64,000 nt of DNA from Leucobacter celer subsp. astrifaciens (GTDB lineage Bacteria; Actinomycetota; Actinomycetes; Actinomycetales; Microbacteriaceae), in NCBI RefSeq assembly GCF_001273835.1, contig NZ_JHEI01000134.1, forward strand, positions 124,001-188,000, given 5' to 3'. The position numbers and the translations under genes are program-made. A model generated the notes under the pieces. The model was given only the letters and a program-made list of their open reading frames with translations, was not told the DNA's origin and ran no database searches. Shown in pieces: positions 1-9,939 of the stretch; position 1 is the first letter of the stretch; each line of letters opens with the position of its first letter.

Positions 1-554
1 GGTCACGTGCACGCCCGAGCGGTAGGAGGGGCCGAGGAAGGTGCGGATCCCGAGCCCGCTCGCGGTGCGGGCGGTGTCGAGCAGGTCGTCGTGGGTCTCG
101 GCCCAGGCGCCGTGGATCTCGGTCGAGATCGGCATCGCGCTCGTGATGCCGTGCAGGATCAGCTGCACGAGCCCGTACCGCCGCAGCGTGCTGCGCTCGG
201 CCGGCGTCAGCACCTCGCGCGGCGCCTGCGCGTACGCCTCGGACCACTCCAGGCGGGCCTCGTGCTGCGGCCCCCACCAGGAGTCGAGCAGCAGGTGATC
301 GATGTCGACGAGCCCCTCGAGATCGATGAGCCCGGGCATGAGCAGGCTCTCGCCCAGGTCGATCGTCTCGTCGGCCCCGGCCGCGAGGTCGGTCGCGGCC
401 GGCCCCTCGGCGACCGCCTCGATCCGCGAGCCGCGCACCAGCACCACGCCGTCGCGCAGTTCGACGAAGCCCGGCCCGCCCGGCCGGTGCTCGTCGAACG
501 CGATGACGAAGGCCGCGCGGAGGGCCGCCGTGCGCGGAGGGCCGGGATCCTCGC

Positions 555-558
<4 letters not shown>
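1..558 (-). CDS. Amidohydrolase, C-terminal part beyond the window edge
   Basis: The first 186 codons are present; the rest lies beyond base 1. The GTG start overlaps the stop of the upstream ABC ATPase (GTGA), so it is the last visible gene of the importer operon. After a variable N-terminal beta-sandwich stretch comes 'LLMPGLIDLEGLVDIDH', the place where amidohydrolase-superfamily enzymes normally carry PGLIDxHxH. The HxH metal pair is absent here and replaced by an Asp/His pattern, so this is a variant branch. Later 'LILHGITSAMP' resembles the strand-and-helix region of the TIM barrel. Hydrolysis of an imported amide or cyclic substrate is the context-based guess. The missing C-terminal half should contain the remaining metal ligands. 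Confidence 0.75.
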
Positions 559-1417
<859 letters not shown>

Positions 1418-1421
<4 letters not shown>

Positions 1422-2275
1422 TGCGCGTTCCTCGCCTTCAGTTCTTCGTGCAGTTCCAGGTTGTACTCGAGCACGGGCAGCCGGTGCAGCCGCTCGTCGA
1501 TGCTCGGGCGGGCCCCCAGCAGCTCGATCGTGTAGGGGTGATCGGGCGCCTCGTACACGTGCGCGCCCTGCTCGACGATCTCGCCCGCGTACATCACCGC
1601 GAGCCGATCGCAGCAGGCGTTCGCGAGCTCGAGGTCGTGTGTGATGAAGAGCAGCGACAGTCCGCGGGCGCGGCGCTGCTCGTCGAGGATCGCCATGACG
1701 TCGGACTGGGCGGTGACGTCGAGCGCGGTGGTCGGCTCATCGGCGAGGATCAGCTTCGGCTCGGCGAGCAGCACGCTCGCGATCATCACCCGCTGCAGCA
1801 GGCCGCCCGACAGCTCGTGCGGGTACTGCCGCAGGCGGCTCTCGGGGTTGCGCACGCCCACCTCGTCGAGCAGTTGCACGGCCCGCCGCTCGGCCGCGTC
1901 CCTGGCGACCCCCCGATCCCGCACCAGCGCTTCGGTGAGGAAGTCGCCCACGGTGTGCACGGGGTTCACGTGCGCCCGCGGATCCTGGAAGATCATGCCG
2001 ACGTCGGCGGCCCGGTACCGGCGCAGACGATCGCGGTTCATGCCGAGCACGGATTCCCCGTCGAAGCGGATATCTCCCCGCATCTGGAAGCCCTTGGCCA
2101 GCATCCGCATCACCGCGCGGGTGGTGAGCGACTTGCCCGAGCCGGACTCGCCGACGAGGCCGAGCGCCTCGCCCCGGTCGAGGGTCAGGCTCACCCCGTT
2201 CAGCAGGTCGAGCCGGCGGTACTTGGTGACGAGGCTGGCGTGCAGATCCTCGATCTCGAGCAGCGGCGCGCTCAT
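1418..2275 (-). CDS. Peptide/opine-type ABC importer ATP-binding subunit (DppD-like)
   Basis: 285-residue ATPase. The reading frame stays open far upstream, but the family start is 'MSAPLLEIEDLHAS' at 2275, which overlaps the permease stop by ATGA. Walker A GESGSGKSL is at residues 42-50; the signature is LSGGLLQRVMIA (Leu-Leu where QQ or RQ is usual); Walker B is LILADEPTTALD; a switch His is in FITHDLELA. The tail has the PDHPYTIELL oligopeptide-ABC motif. It forms the ATPase pair with the DppF-like subunit directly downstream. Confidence 0.93.
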
Positions 2276-3156
2276 CGGATGCTCCTTGCGTTCGAGGTGA
2301 GGCGGTCGCCGATCACCGTGATGCTCCAGACGATCAGCACGATCGCGAGGCCGGCGCTGACCGCTTCGAGGGGCTGACCCCGCAGCACCGAGTCGAAACC
2401 GCTCTTCACCATGAGGCCGAGGTCGGCGGTCGGCGGCTGCACGCCGAGTCCCAGGAACGACACGGCGGCGAGATCGATCACGGCGAAGCCGAGCGACGAC
2501 ACGGCCTGCGCGACCACGATCGGCTGCACGTTGGGCAGGATCTGCCGCAGGCTGATCCCGATCCCGGACTGCCCCTGCAGCCAGGCGGCCTGCACGTAGG
2601 GCATGCCGCGCTCGCGGAGGGCCGCACCCCGCACGACGCGGGCGACGTAGGGGATGTAGCCGATGGAGAGGCCGACGACCACGGTCATCAGGTTCGGGCC
2701 GAAGATCGCGACGGCGATGAGGCCGAACACGATGCCGGGCACCGAGAAGAGCACGTCGAGCACCCAGGAGATGACGGTGTCGACGCGGCCCCGGTTCCAG
2801 GCCGCGATCAGCGCGAGCGCCGTGCCGATCACGGTCGAGATGAGGATCACCAGGGTCGGCCCGAGCAGCGTGATCCGGGCTCCCCACATGAGGCGCGACA
2901 GCAGGTCCCGGCCGAGCGCGTCCGCGCCGAGCAGATGCTCGGGGCTGGGACCCGACAGCGACGACAGCAGATCCGGGTAGTCGGGATCGTAGGGAGCGAG
3001 CACCGGCGCGAAGACGGCGACGAGTACGAAGACCGCCAGTACGCCGGACGCGACGATGCCGGGGACTCCGAGCCTGCGTGCGAGCAGGGTCAGGCGGCCC
3101 GGATCCTGAGCAGCGGCTCGGGTGAGCGCGATCTGTGTGGTGCGCGGCGCGGTCAT
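2272..3156 (-). CDS. Peptide/opine-type ABC importer permease (DppC-like)
   Basis: 294-residue inner-membrane permease. The start is 'MTAPRTTQIALTRAA' at 3156, overlapping the DppB-like stop by ATGA; the longer open frame upstream is the shadow of the neighbouring permease. An N-terminal OppC_N helix (about residues 35-55) precedes LAPYDP and LLGADALGRDLLSRL, both typical of DppC. Several hydrophobic helices follow, with the EAA-type loop around 'VQAAWLQGQSGIGISLRQI' that contacts the ATPase. It would dimerise with the DppB-like protein to form the pore. Confidence 0.93.
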   Translation of the reverse strand: MTAPRTTQIALTRAAAQDPGRLTLLARRLGVPGIVASGVLAVFVLVAVFAPVLAPYDPDYPDLLSSLSGPSPEHLLGADALGRDLLSRLMWGARITLLGPTLVILISTVIGTALALIAAWNRGRVDTVISWVLDVLFSVPGIVFGLIAVAIFGPNLMTVVVGLSIGYIPYVARVVRGAALRERGMPYVQAAWLQGQSGIGISLRQILPNVQPIVVAQAVSSLGFAVIDLAAVSFLGLGVQPPTADLGLMVKSGFDSVLRGQPLEAVSAGLAIVLIVWSITVIGDRLTSNARSIR

Positions 3157-4103
3157 TGCTTGCTCCCCAGCTGGATGCGCGGATCGATGAGGGTGTAGAG
3201 GAAGTCGACGAGCGCGTTGATCACCACGAAGGCGACGACCAGCACGAGGATGACCGCCTGCACGACGGCGAAGTCGCGCTGCAGGATGGCGCGCACGAGC
3301 AGCGAGCCCAGCCCGTCGAGGGCGAACACGTTCTCGATCACGACGGCGCCCGCGATGAGCGTGGCGATCGTGAGGCCGAGCACCGTGGTGATCGGGATCA
3401 GCGCGTTGCGCAGCACGTGCCGGCGGATGATGATGTCGGAGCGCAGGCCGCGCGCGACGGCTGTCTGCACGTGCTCCCGGCCCTCCTCCTCGAGCACCGA
3501 GGCCCGCGTGATCCGCGCGAGATACGCGGAGCTCGCCACCGCGAGCGCGACCGCGGGAAGCGTCAGATGCACGAGCGTGTCGAAGCCGCCGCGACCGCTG
3601 CCGTTCGTGGGGAACCACCCGAGCCCCACCGCGAAGACGCTGATGAGCACGACGCCGATCACGAACGACGGGGTCGCGAGTCCGAGCGTCGCGAGCGTCG
3701 TCACCACCTGATCGGCCCAGCCGCCCTTCAGGGAGGCGATCAGGCCGAGGCCGATCCCGACGATCGCGATGATGATGGTCGCGAGCGCGATGAGCCCGGC
3801 GGTGGTGCCGATGCGTCCGCCGATGAGGTCGGTCACATCCTGCCGGTACACGATCGAGTGGCCGAGATTGCCCTGCACCACATCGCCGAGCCAGGCGAAG
3901 TACCGCAGGAAGAACGGGTCGTCGAGGCGGTACTGCGCGGTGACCCGCGCGACCTGCTCCGGGGTCCCGCCCCGGGGCCCGAGCACGAAGCTCAGCGGGC
4001 TGCCCGGGGCGAGATACATCAGTCCGAAGACCGCGAAGGAGGTCACCAGCAGGACGAGCAGCAGGCTGCCCGTGCGCCGCAGGAGGAATGACGGGATGGA
4101 CAC
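3153..4103 (-). CDS. Peptide/opine-type ABC importer permease (DppB-like)
   Basis: 316-residue permease. The GTG start at 4103 (MSIPSFLLRRTGSLL) lies three bases after the binding-protein stop; the longer frame upstream is not used because it runs through that gene. The first helix is at residues 10-30, followed by the DppB-type extracytoplasmic domain (PGSPLSFVLGPRGGTPEQ...), then helices. The cytoplasmic loop 'VQTAVARGLRSDIIIRRH' is the EAA-like ATPase-docking motif, and the C-terminus 'YTLIDPRI' is typical of the family. Confidence 0.93.
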   Translation of the reverse strand: MSIPSFLLRRTGSLLLVLLVTSFAVFGLMYLAPGSPLSFVLGPRGGTPEQVARVTAQYRLDDPFFLRYFAWLGDVVQGNLGHSIVYRQDVTDLIGGRIGTTAGLIALATIIIAIVGIGLGLIASLKGGWADQVVTTLATLGLATPSFVIGVVLISVFAVGLGWFPTNGSGRGGFDTLVHLTLPAVALAVASSAYLARITRASVLEEEGREHVQTAVARGLRSDIIIRRHVLRNALIPITTVLGLTIATLIAGAVVIENVFALDGLGSLLVRAILQRDFAVVQAVILVLVVAFVVINALVDFLYTLIDPRIQLGSKQ

Positions 4104-4105
4104 GC

Positions 4106-5767
4106 TTACTCCACGCCTCCGATGGTGGCGGCCCACGGGTAGCCGAGGTAGGCCGAGGAGGCGATCGCGCCCGAGATGCGGTCGTTCTGCACGAGGATCA
4201 CCGGCAGGTCGCCCATCGGCATCCACGGCAGGTCGCGCATGACCTTCTCCTGCGCGGCGATCGTGTAGCCCGCCCGCTCGACCGGGTCGAGCGTCTTCCG
4301 CGCGTCGGCGAGCTCCTGAGCGGCCCCGTCGTACTTGATGAAGTTGTTCGAGCTGTCGGGCGTGAAGGTGGTGAGCACGTCCAGCGGGTCCGTCACGTTG
4401 CCGTAGTAGGTGGTGAAGAAGCCGTCGAGCCCCTCGCGCGCGGTGGGATCGAAGTAGAGGTTGCCGAACTGCTCGACCGGGATGACCTTCGTCTCGATGG
4501 TGAGGCCGATGGCCTGGCCCGCCGCCTGGATCAGGTTCGCGGTCTGCTCGTGCACGGCCGACGAGCCCTGCACGCCGAGCACGATGGGCGCGGAGACATC
4601 GCCCGCCTCGGCGAGGAGCTCCTTGGCGCGCTCGATATCGGGCTGCACCTCGAAGCCCTCATAGGCCGCCTGGAAGAGCTCGGCGGCCTCGCCGGTTCCG
4701 AAGTACGAGGGGCCCGTGAGCACCGGCGACGGGATCGACGTGCCCTGGAAGACGACGTCGGAGATGGCGTGCTGGTCGATGGCCGCGAGGAGCGCCTCGC
4801 GCACCTTGGGGTTCGAGAACGTGCCCTCGGGCTGGATCGCGCGGAGCGACCAGAAGATGTAGGACTCGCCGAAGGTGATGCTCGCCTCGCTGCCCTCGAG
4901 CTGGCTGAGGCCGGCCGGCGGCAGGTAGAAGAACTGACCGTCGACGTCGCCCGAGCGGAGCGCGTTGATGGCGGTCGACTCGTCGGCGATGAAGCCGAAG
5001 GAGAGCTGCTCGACCTGGGGGATCAGGTCCTCGTCCCAGTAGTTCTCGTTCTTGACGAGGGTGATGGCCTTGCCCGGCTCCCAGCTGTCGAGCGCGAACG
5101 CCCCCGAGCACATGAGGCCGCCCTGCGGGGTGCCGAACTGCTCGCCGGCCGCCTCGGCGGCCGCCTGGGAGACGATCGCCCCGGCCGCGCTCGACATGCC
5201 CTGGGCGAAGAGCGCGTCGGGCTGCGTCATTTTCACGGTGACCTGCGCGTCGCCGGTCTTCTCGACCGATGCGACGTTCTCGAAGTAGTCGGCCCAGTAG
5301 GTGGGCGAATCGGCGCCGACCTGGCGGCCCAGCGAGAAGGCGACATCGTCGGCCGTGACGGGGGTGCCGTCCCAGAAGGTGGCGTCCGCGCGCAGCGTGT
5401 AGACGTAGGTGGTGTCGTCGGGGGTCTCGACCGACTCGGCGAGCGCGTTCTCGATCTCGAGATCCGGGGTGATGCGGGTGAGGCCCTCGCAGAGGTTGGC
5501 GACGACCGTGTTCTCCGCGTAGTTGAAGGTGAACATCGGGTCGATGGACATCGGCTCGTAGGGCAGGTTCCAGGTGACTCGCTCCACCGGCTGGGTGCCG
5601 GGCTCGGTCGTGGTGGCGAGGCTGCCGCGGTCGACGTCGAACGCGGCGGCGGCACCGCCCGAGCCGGAACCCGCGCCGGCGCTTCCGCCTCCGCCGCCCG
5701 AGCAGGCGGTGAGGGCGAGCGCGGCGGCTGCCGCGGCGCCGATGAGGGTGAGTGATCGTTGGGACAC
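4106..5767 (-). CDS. ABC importer substrate-binding lipoprotein, solute-binding family 5
   Basis: 553-residue extracytoplasmic binding protein. The GTG start has an AAGGAG Shine-Dalgarno six bases upstream. A lipobox LTAC puts the lipid-modified Cys at residue 22, followed by a Gly/Ser-rich linker. The body carries SBP_bac_5 features: 'EPMSIDPMF', 'DLEIENALAES', 'DATFWDGTPVTADDVAFSL' and 'GAFALDSWEPGKAITLVKN'. It delivers the substrate to the permeases encoded just downstream. Family 5 proteins bind peptides, opines, nickel or sugars; with two amidohydrolases in the same operon an amide or cyclic dipeptide-like ligand is possible but unproven. Confidence 0.93.
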   Translation of the reverse strand: MSQRSLTLIGAAAAAALALTACSGGGGGSAGAGSGSGGAAAAFDVDRGSLATTTEPGTQPVERVTWNLPYEPMSIDPMFTFNYAENTVVANLCEGLTRITPDLEIENALAESVETPDDTTYVYTLRADATFWDGTPVTADDVAFSLGRQVGADSPTYWADYFENVASVEKTGDAQVTVKMTQPDALFAQGMSSAAGAIVSQAAAEAAGEQFGTPQGGLMCSGAFALDSWEPGKAITLVKNENYWDEDLIPQVEQLSFGFIADESTAINALRSGDVDGQFFYLPPAGLSQLEGSEASITFGESYIFWSLRAIQPEGTFSNPKVREALLAAIDQHAISDVVFQGTSIPSPVLTGPSYFGTGEAAELFQAAYEGFEVQPDIERAKELLAEAGDVSAPIVLGVQGSSAVHEQTANLIQAAGQAIGLTIETKVIPVEQFGNLYFDPTAREGLDGFFTTYYGNVTDPLDVLTTFTPDSSNNFIKYDGAAQELADARKTLDPVERAGYTIAAQEKVMRDLPWMPMGDLPVILVQNDRISGAIASSAYLGYPWAATIGGVE

Positions 5768-5838
5768 GGGAAACTCCTTCGTTTCGGAGGTCGGGTGGTG
5801 CGGTTCGGTGTGGTTCGGGTCGGGGACGGGGTGGTGGG

Positions 5839-6903
5839 TCAGGAGGCGCGGGCGACGTCGCGCCCGTTGCGGATCACACGCAGCGGGGCGGGGCGGTCCA
5901 CGACGAGCTGCGCGAGGCTCTCCGCGGCGAACTCGAGGCGCGTACCGCTCTCGGGCCCCGCCCAGTCGGAGATCTCGGGAAGCCCGAGCATCTCACCGCC
6001 GGCGGTGCCGGCCAGGCGGAGGGCGCGCTCCAGCTCGGCATCGGTGATCGCGCCGGTGCGGTAGGCGAGCAGGTGCGCGCGATCGACCATGCTGCCCGTG
6101 CCGAACGGACTCCACGAGTCGCGCACGCCGTCGGATCCGAGCGCGAGGCGCACCCCGTGGCGCTCGAACAGGTCGATATCGGGCACGGGATCGGGGCCGA
6201 GCGCGCAGCTCGCGATCCAGATCCCGGCCTCGGCTACGCGGTCGAGGGTCTCCCCGAGGCTCGGCAGCCCGGGGTCGCAGAGCGCGAAGGCGTGCCCGAT
6301 GGTGACGCGCCCCTGCCGTCCGCCCGCGATCGTGCGCGCGGCGATCTCGCGGATCTGAGCGAGACCGTCCTCTCCGCCGTCGTGCAGGTGGATGTCGAGG
6401 TCGCGACCGGCACGATCGGCGAGACCGAAGACGGCGTCGAGGTGGCCGTGGAGATCGCCCTCGAGCCCGCCGGGATCGATGCCGCCGACCAGATCCGCGC
6501 CGCTCTCGAGCGCCGCGGCCATGGCCTCGAGCGTGCCGGGGTTGGTGAGCAGGCCGAACTGGGGGAAGGCCACGATCTGCACCGTGAGGTGCGGGGCCAG
6601 GCGCTCGGCCGCCGCGCGCACCCCCTCGACGTTCGCGGTGCCGAGCTCGCTCGACACGTCGACGTGGGCGCGCATCGCGAGCGTGCCGTTCTCGAGCGCG
6701 TGCGACAGCAGCGCGTGAGCGCGATCCTCGACGCTCCTCTCGAACGCGAACTGCGTCGCGCGATCGTTGTCGATGAGGTCCTGCAGCGTGGCCGCGGGAC
6801 GCCGCGACATCCAGGGGCCGCCCCACGTCGTCTTGTCGGGGTGGATGTGGGCATCGACCAGACCTGGGGTGCAGAGGGTCTGCCGCGCGGGGGTCGCCGT
6901 CAT
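5839..6903 (-). CDS. Cytosine deaminase-like amidohydrolase
   Basis: 354 residues, the usual length of CodA-type amidohydrolases minus part of the N-terminal sandwich. Metal and active-site motifs run in order: VDAHIHPDK (HxH) near residue 20, HVDVS, IVAFPQFG, GGIDPGG, HLHDGG (metal His), GHAFAL (His) and LGSDGVRDSWSPFG (metal Asp), all as in bacterial cytosine/isoguanine deaminases. It is the first gene of the importer operon on this strand, 71 bases before the binding protein. It probably hydrolyses or deaminates a cyclic nitrogen compound in the cytoplasm; the substrate cannot be read from sequence. Confidence 0.88.
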   Translation of the reverse strand: MTATPARQTLCTPGLVDAHIHPDKTTWGGPWMSRRPAATLQDLIDNDRATQFAFERSVEDRAHALLSHALENGTLAMRAHVDVSSELGTANVEGVRAAAERLAPHLTVQIVAFPQFGLLTNPGTLEAMAAALESGADLVGGIDPGGLEGDLHGHLDAVFGLADRAGRDLDIHLHDGGEDGLAQIREIAARTIAGGRQGRVTIGHAFALCDPGLPSLGETLDRVAEAGIWIASCALGPDPVPDIDLFERHGVRLALGSDGVRDSWSPFGTGSMVDRAHLLAYRTGAITDAELERALRLAGTAGGEMLGLPEISDWAGPESGTRLEFAAESLAQLVVDRPAPLRVIRNGRDVARAS

Positions 6904-6973
6904 TGGTGAGCCTTTCTCGTGTCGATCGCCGTCGATGCGGCGCTGGGGGTGGCGCCGAACGACTCGTCAGACA

Positions 6974-6986
6974 TATGATAACCATA
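6974..6986. promoter_or_regulatory. Candidate GntR operator between divergent genes
   Basis: TATGATAACCATA is an imperfect 13-bp palindrome (outer four bases TATG/CATA match, centre imperfect). It lies 29 bases before the GntR start and 71 bases from the divergent amidohydrolase start. FadR-subfamily regulators bind short palindromes with a conserved T..T...A..A pattern, so autoregulation and control of the importer operon are plausible. Inference from position and symmetry only. Confidence 0.35.
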
Positions 6987-7015
6987 CAAGCTACCCGATC
7001 TGCAAGGATGTACAC

Positions 7016-7699
7016 GTGCGCCAGATTCAACGACGATCTCTCGTCGACACCGTCGTCGACGAGTTGAAGCGCGAAATCGCCCAGGGAAGCTGGGGGGTCG
7101 GCGACCGGATTCCCTCGGAGGCCGAACTCACCGCGACCCTCGGCGTCAGCCGCCCCTCGGTGCGCGAGGCGGTGCGATCGCTCGTGCAGCTCGGCCTGCT
7201 CGAGACCCGGCAGGGCGACGGCACCTACGTCGTGGCCACCGACGCCACGCAGGTCGCACTGCGCCGCGCGCTGCGCTCGGCCGACAGCCGCGAGGTGATT
7301 CGCGTGCGGCGCGCCCTCGACGCGCTCGCGGCACGCGAAGCGGCGGAGTTCCGCGGCGAGACCGACCTCGCGTACCTCGCCGAGCAGCTGCGCCTGCGGC
7401 GCGCCGCCGTCGAGGCCGCCGACACCGCCGCCTTCGCCGAGGCCGACCTCGCCTACCACCTCGGTATCGCCGAGGCCTCCGGCAACCGCCTGCTCACCGA
7501 TATCTACGCGAGCTTCGACGGCTCGATCCGCGAGTCGGTCGCAGATGCCTCCTGCCTTGCGCAGGGAGGCGACCCAGACCGCGCAGACCTGCACGAGGCG
7601 CTCTTCCGAGCGATCGATGCGAGAGACCCCGACGCGGCGCAGGCCGCGGCCCTCGGTGTGCTCGAGCAGCAGGAGCGGTTGCTCGATGAGCACCCCTGA
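7016..7699 (+). CDS. GntR family regulator, FadR/FCD subfamily
   Basis: 227 residues. The GTG start at 7016 is chosen because it sits seven bases after AAGGA and begins exactly at the family N-terminus (MRQIQRRSLVDTVVDEL). The winged helix (residues about 8-70) contains IPSEAELTATLGVSRPSVREAVRSL and the wing RQGDGTYVV. An FCD effector domain follows, with 'DLAYHLGIAEASGNRLL' and 'LHEALFRAIDARD', whose His/Asp residues bind a metal-carboxylate ligand in relatives. Divergent from the amidohydrolase/importer operon and overlapping the MFS gene by 14 bases, so it probably controls both. Confidence 0.92.
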   Translation: MRQIQRRSLVDTVVDELKREIAQGSWGVGDRIPSEAELTATLGVSRPSVREAVRSLVQLGLLETRQGDGTYVVATDATQVALRRALRSADSREVIRVRRALDALAAREAAEFRGETDLAYLAEQLRLRRAAVEAADTAAFAEADLAYHLGIAEASGNRLLTDIYASFDGSIRESVADASCLAQGGDPDRADLHEALFRAIDARDPDAAQAAALGVLEQQERLLDEHP

Positions 7700-8885
7700 G
7701 CGCCGTCAGGGTATCGCCGCAGGCGTTCTGATCCTCGCAGTCGGCCTCAGCGTCCGCTTCCCGATCACCTCCGTCTCACCGCTCCTCGGCGACATCGCCG
7801 CCGCCTACCGCCTGCCGGCCGCGGGCCTCGCCGTGCTCAGCGCGATCCCGGTGCTGCTCTTCGGCCTCGCCTCCCCCCTCGCCCCGCTGCTCGTATCGCG
7901 GTTCGGGCTCACGCGCGCGATCTCGCTGCTGCTCGCGGTGCTCGCGGCGGCGACGCTGCTGCGGCCGCTGTCGGCGCCGCTGCTCTTCGCCGGCACCGTC
8001 GTGATCGGCGGCGCCATCGCGATCCTCGGCATCCTCGCACCCCAGATCATCCGGCACTCGCTGCCCGCCAGGGGCGGCTTCTGGACCGGGGTGTACACCA
8101 CCTCGTTCGGGGTCAGCGCGGCGGCCGGCGCCGCCCTCGCGGTGCCCCTGCTGCACCTGCTCGGCGACCGGGTGGCCGTGGCGCTCATGAGCTGGGGCAT
8201 CCCCCTGCTCATCGCGCTCGGGCTCGCACTCGCGCTCGGCCCACGGCTCGAGGCCGGACCGATCGCGCGCGGGGCCGCGAAGAAGCTCGGGCACGGTTCC
8301 GTGTTCCGCGCCAGGGGCATCTGGCCGGTCACCGGCTTCTTCGGGTGCCAGGCGTTCATCTACTTCTCGCTCACCGCGTGGCTGCCCACCATCGCGGCCG
8401 ACCGCGGAATGCCGGCGTCCGAGGCCGGCCTGCTGCTCGCCTGGATGAGCGTCGCCGGTCTCCCCGCCTCGCTGATCGCACCCACGCTCGCCGGTCGCCC
8501 CCGGCTGCGCACCAAGCTGATCGTCGCCGTCGGGGTGCTGTCGCTGCTCGGGATCGTGGGGCTCGCGCTCGGCCCGCTCCCGCTCGCCCCCCTCATGGTG
8601 GCCGTGCTCGGCATCGCGCAGAGCGCGGCGTTCGGGCTGGCGATCGCGCTCATCGTGTTCACCGCGCCGAGCGTTGCGCAGACCGCCGCCTTCTCGGCGA
8701 CGAGCCAGGGGATCGGGTACGCCGTCGCCGCGCTCGGCCCGCTCCTCCTCGGGGTGCTCGCCCACGCCGGCCTCAACTGGTCGTGCATCGTGCTGCTGCT
8801 CGCGGTGGCCTCGGCGGGCGAGCTGGTGTTCGGCGTGATCAGCGCACGCGCGTCGACCGGCGAGGAGCGCACCGGCCGCGCGTAG
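7686..8885 (+). CDS. MFS transporter, CynX/NimT-like
   Basis: 399 residues, about twelve membrane segments. The start ATG at 7686 overlaps the regulator's last codons. The N-terminal 'VRFPITSVSPLLGDIAAAY' matches the CynX/NimT signature region (LRPxITSVxPLL) of cyanate and 2-nitroimidazole carriers. Being translationally coupled to the GntR gene, it likely exports or imports the same compound or a product handled by the divergent importer/amidohydrolase operon. The substrate is not predictable further. Confidence 0.85.
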   Translation: MSTPERRQGIAAGVLILAVGLSVRFPITSVSPLLGDIAAAYRLPAAGLAVLSAIPVLLFGLASPLAPLLVSRFGLTRAISLLLAVLAAATLLRPLSAPLLFAGTVVIGGAIAILGILAPQIIRHSLPARGGFWTGVYTTSFGVSAAAGAALAVPLLHLLGDRVAVALMSWGIPLLIALGLALALGPRLEAGPIARGAAKKLGHGSVFRARGIWPVTGFFGCQAFIYFSLTAWLPTIAADRGMPASEAGLLLAWMSVAGLPASLIAPTLAGRPRLRTKLIVAVGVLSLLGIVGLALGPLPLAPLMVAVLGIAQSAAFGLAIALIVFTAPSVAQTAAFSATSQGIGYAVAALGPLLLGVLAHAGLNWSCIVLLLAVASAGELVFGVISARASTGEERTGRA

Positions 8886-8888
8886 ACT
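8883..8888 (+). promoter_or_regulatory. Leaderless -10 promoter of the small membrane protein gene
   Basis: TAGACT ends seven bases before the ATG at 8896 and there is no Shine-Dalgarno, the arrangement of leaderless transcripts in actinobacteria. It decides ATG 8896 over GTG 8890. Confidence 0.5.
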
Positions 8889-8895
8889 GGTGCGC

Positions 8896-9111
8896 ATGGT
8901 CGTCTTCGCGGGAATCCTGCTGCTGGTGAACGCCGTCTACAACGCCGTCGTGTGGCCGCGCTTCTGGACCCGCGTGGCCAAGGATCCCCGGGCGCGCGAC
9001 GAGCAGGGCCGCCCCACCCGCTTCCTCACGGTGCACGCCGTGCTGATCGGGATCGCGCTGCTGATCGCCCTCGTGTCCGCCGTGGCGGGGGTCATGCTCC
9101 TCGTCGTCTGA
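8896..9111 (+). CDS. Small SCO4848-like membrane protein
   Basis: 71 residues with two hydrophobic segments (about 1-18 and 45-68) separated by a charged linker (AKDPRARDEQGRPTRF). The 'YNAVVWPRFWTRVAKD' stretch resembles the actinobacterial SCO4848 family of two-helix membrane proteins, whose function is unknown. The start is set by the leaderless promoter. Eleven bases follow the MFS stop, so it could also be cotranscribed. Confidence 0.7.
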   Translation: MVVFAGILLLVNAVYNAVVWPRFWTRVAKDPRARDEQGRPTRFLTVHAVLIGIALLIALVSAVAGVMLLVV

Positions 9112-9161
9112 GCGGGCCGGTGCGCGCCGGTGCGCGCCTCCGCTCGAGACCAGGGGCGCTC

Positions 9162-9332
9162 TTAATCGTCCGAGTCGTCGTCATCGTCTCCGTGCGGCCG
9201 CCCCGATTCGAGGTGGGTGGCCGGACCGAGATGCGAGGCGCCGCCCTCGTCCACCCACTCGTGGCCGAGTTCGTCGTTGTGGGCCGGATCCGATTCGTGA
9301 TCCGGAAGCCTGCGATCGCCGTCGGTCTGCAT
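9162..9332 (-). CDS. Small acidic hypothetical protein
   Basis: 56 residues, highly polar, no hydrophobic segment. The C-terminus is a run of Asp (DDDDDSDD). The ATG at 9332 lies four bases after GGGAGG, making it a better start than the in-frame ATGs at 9335 and 9347. Features such as 'HESDPAHNDELGHEWVDEGG' look like the short disordered acidic proteins often annotated as hypothetical in Microbacteriaceae. No function can be assigned. Confidence 0.6.
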   Translation of the reverse strand: MQTDGDRRLPDHESDPAHNDELGHEWVDEGGASHLGPATHLESGRPHGDDDDDSDD

Positions 9333-9403
9333 CATGCCTCCCTGCATTCGCGGGCCACGCGAACGCGGCCCCTCTGTTTCCAGGGTACGCGTGCGGTGCG
9401 GCT

Positions 9404-9409
9404 TACGAT
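9404..9409 (+). promoter_or_regulatory. Leaderless -10 promoter of tagD
   Basis: TACGAT is followed by six bases and then the ATG of tagD at 9416, consistent with transcription starting at the start codon. Confidence 0.5.
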
Positions 9410-9415
9410 AGAGGG

Positions 9416-9814
9416 ATGAAGCGGATCCTGACCTACGGCACCTTCGACCTCCTGCACTGGGGGCACATCCGCCTGCTGCGTCGCGCTCGCGCGCTCGGCG
9501 ACTACCTCGTGGTCGCGGCGTCCACCGAGGAGTTCAACGCCGGCAAGGGCAAGAAGACCTATCACGACTTCGAGACGCGCAAGAACATGCTCGAGGCCGT
9601 GCGGTACGTCGACCTCGTGATCCCCGAAGAGGCCTGGGACCAGAAGATCCGCGACGTGCAGCGGTACGAGATCGACGCTGTGGTGATGGGCGGCGACTGG
9701 GAGGGCGATCCGCGCTTCGAGATCCTGCGCGACTACTGCGAGGTCGTCTACCTCGATCGCACGGAGGGCGTCTCCACCACCAAGATCAAGAAGGATCTGG
9801 GGGTCAACGCGTAA
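9416..9814 (+). CDS. tagD: Glycerol-3-phosphate cytidylyltransferase-like nucleotidyltransferase
   Basis: 132 residues, full family length. Catalytic HWGH is at residues 14-17 after TYGTFDLL, K46/K47 lie in the GKGKKTYHDF loop, and the second signature RTEGVSTTKI is near 114-123. The family makes CDP-glycerol (or a related CDP-alcohol) from CTP for teichoic-acid-type polymers. It stands alone between a leaderless promoter and large palindromes, with no teichoic acid genes next to it, so the exact alcohol phosphate is uncertain. Confidence 0.9.
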   Translation: MKRILTYGTFDLLHWGHIRLLRRARALGDYLVVAASTEEFNAGKGKKTYHDFETRKNMLEAVRYVDLVIPEEAWDQKIRDVQRYEIDAVVMGGDWEGDPRFEILRDYCEVVYLDRTEGVSTTKIKKDLGVNA

Positions 9815-9859
9815 CGGCGTCGGAGGCCGGCCGCGGCCGAGACGGCTGCGGCGCACCCT

Positions 9860-9885
9860 GCGAACAGCGAGAGATCACTGTTCGC
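9860..9885 (+). terminator. Hairpin downstream of tagD
   Basis: GCGAACAG and CTGTTCGC form an 8-bp stem around a 10-base loop, 46 bases after the tagD stop. No long T run follows, so it is a terminator candidate only. Confidence 0.4.
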
Positions 9886-9939
9886 TTCACGAGCGCGGGG
9901 GTCGAGGCCTCGCTACTGCCGGTTGAGCGAGCTCCGGGG

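Noticed and set aside
3157..4091. 318-residue plus-strand open frame opposite the DppB-like permease (3135-4091)
   Set aside because: His/Asp/Glu/Arg-rich mirror of a membrane protein gene; the minus strand has clear permease motifs.
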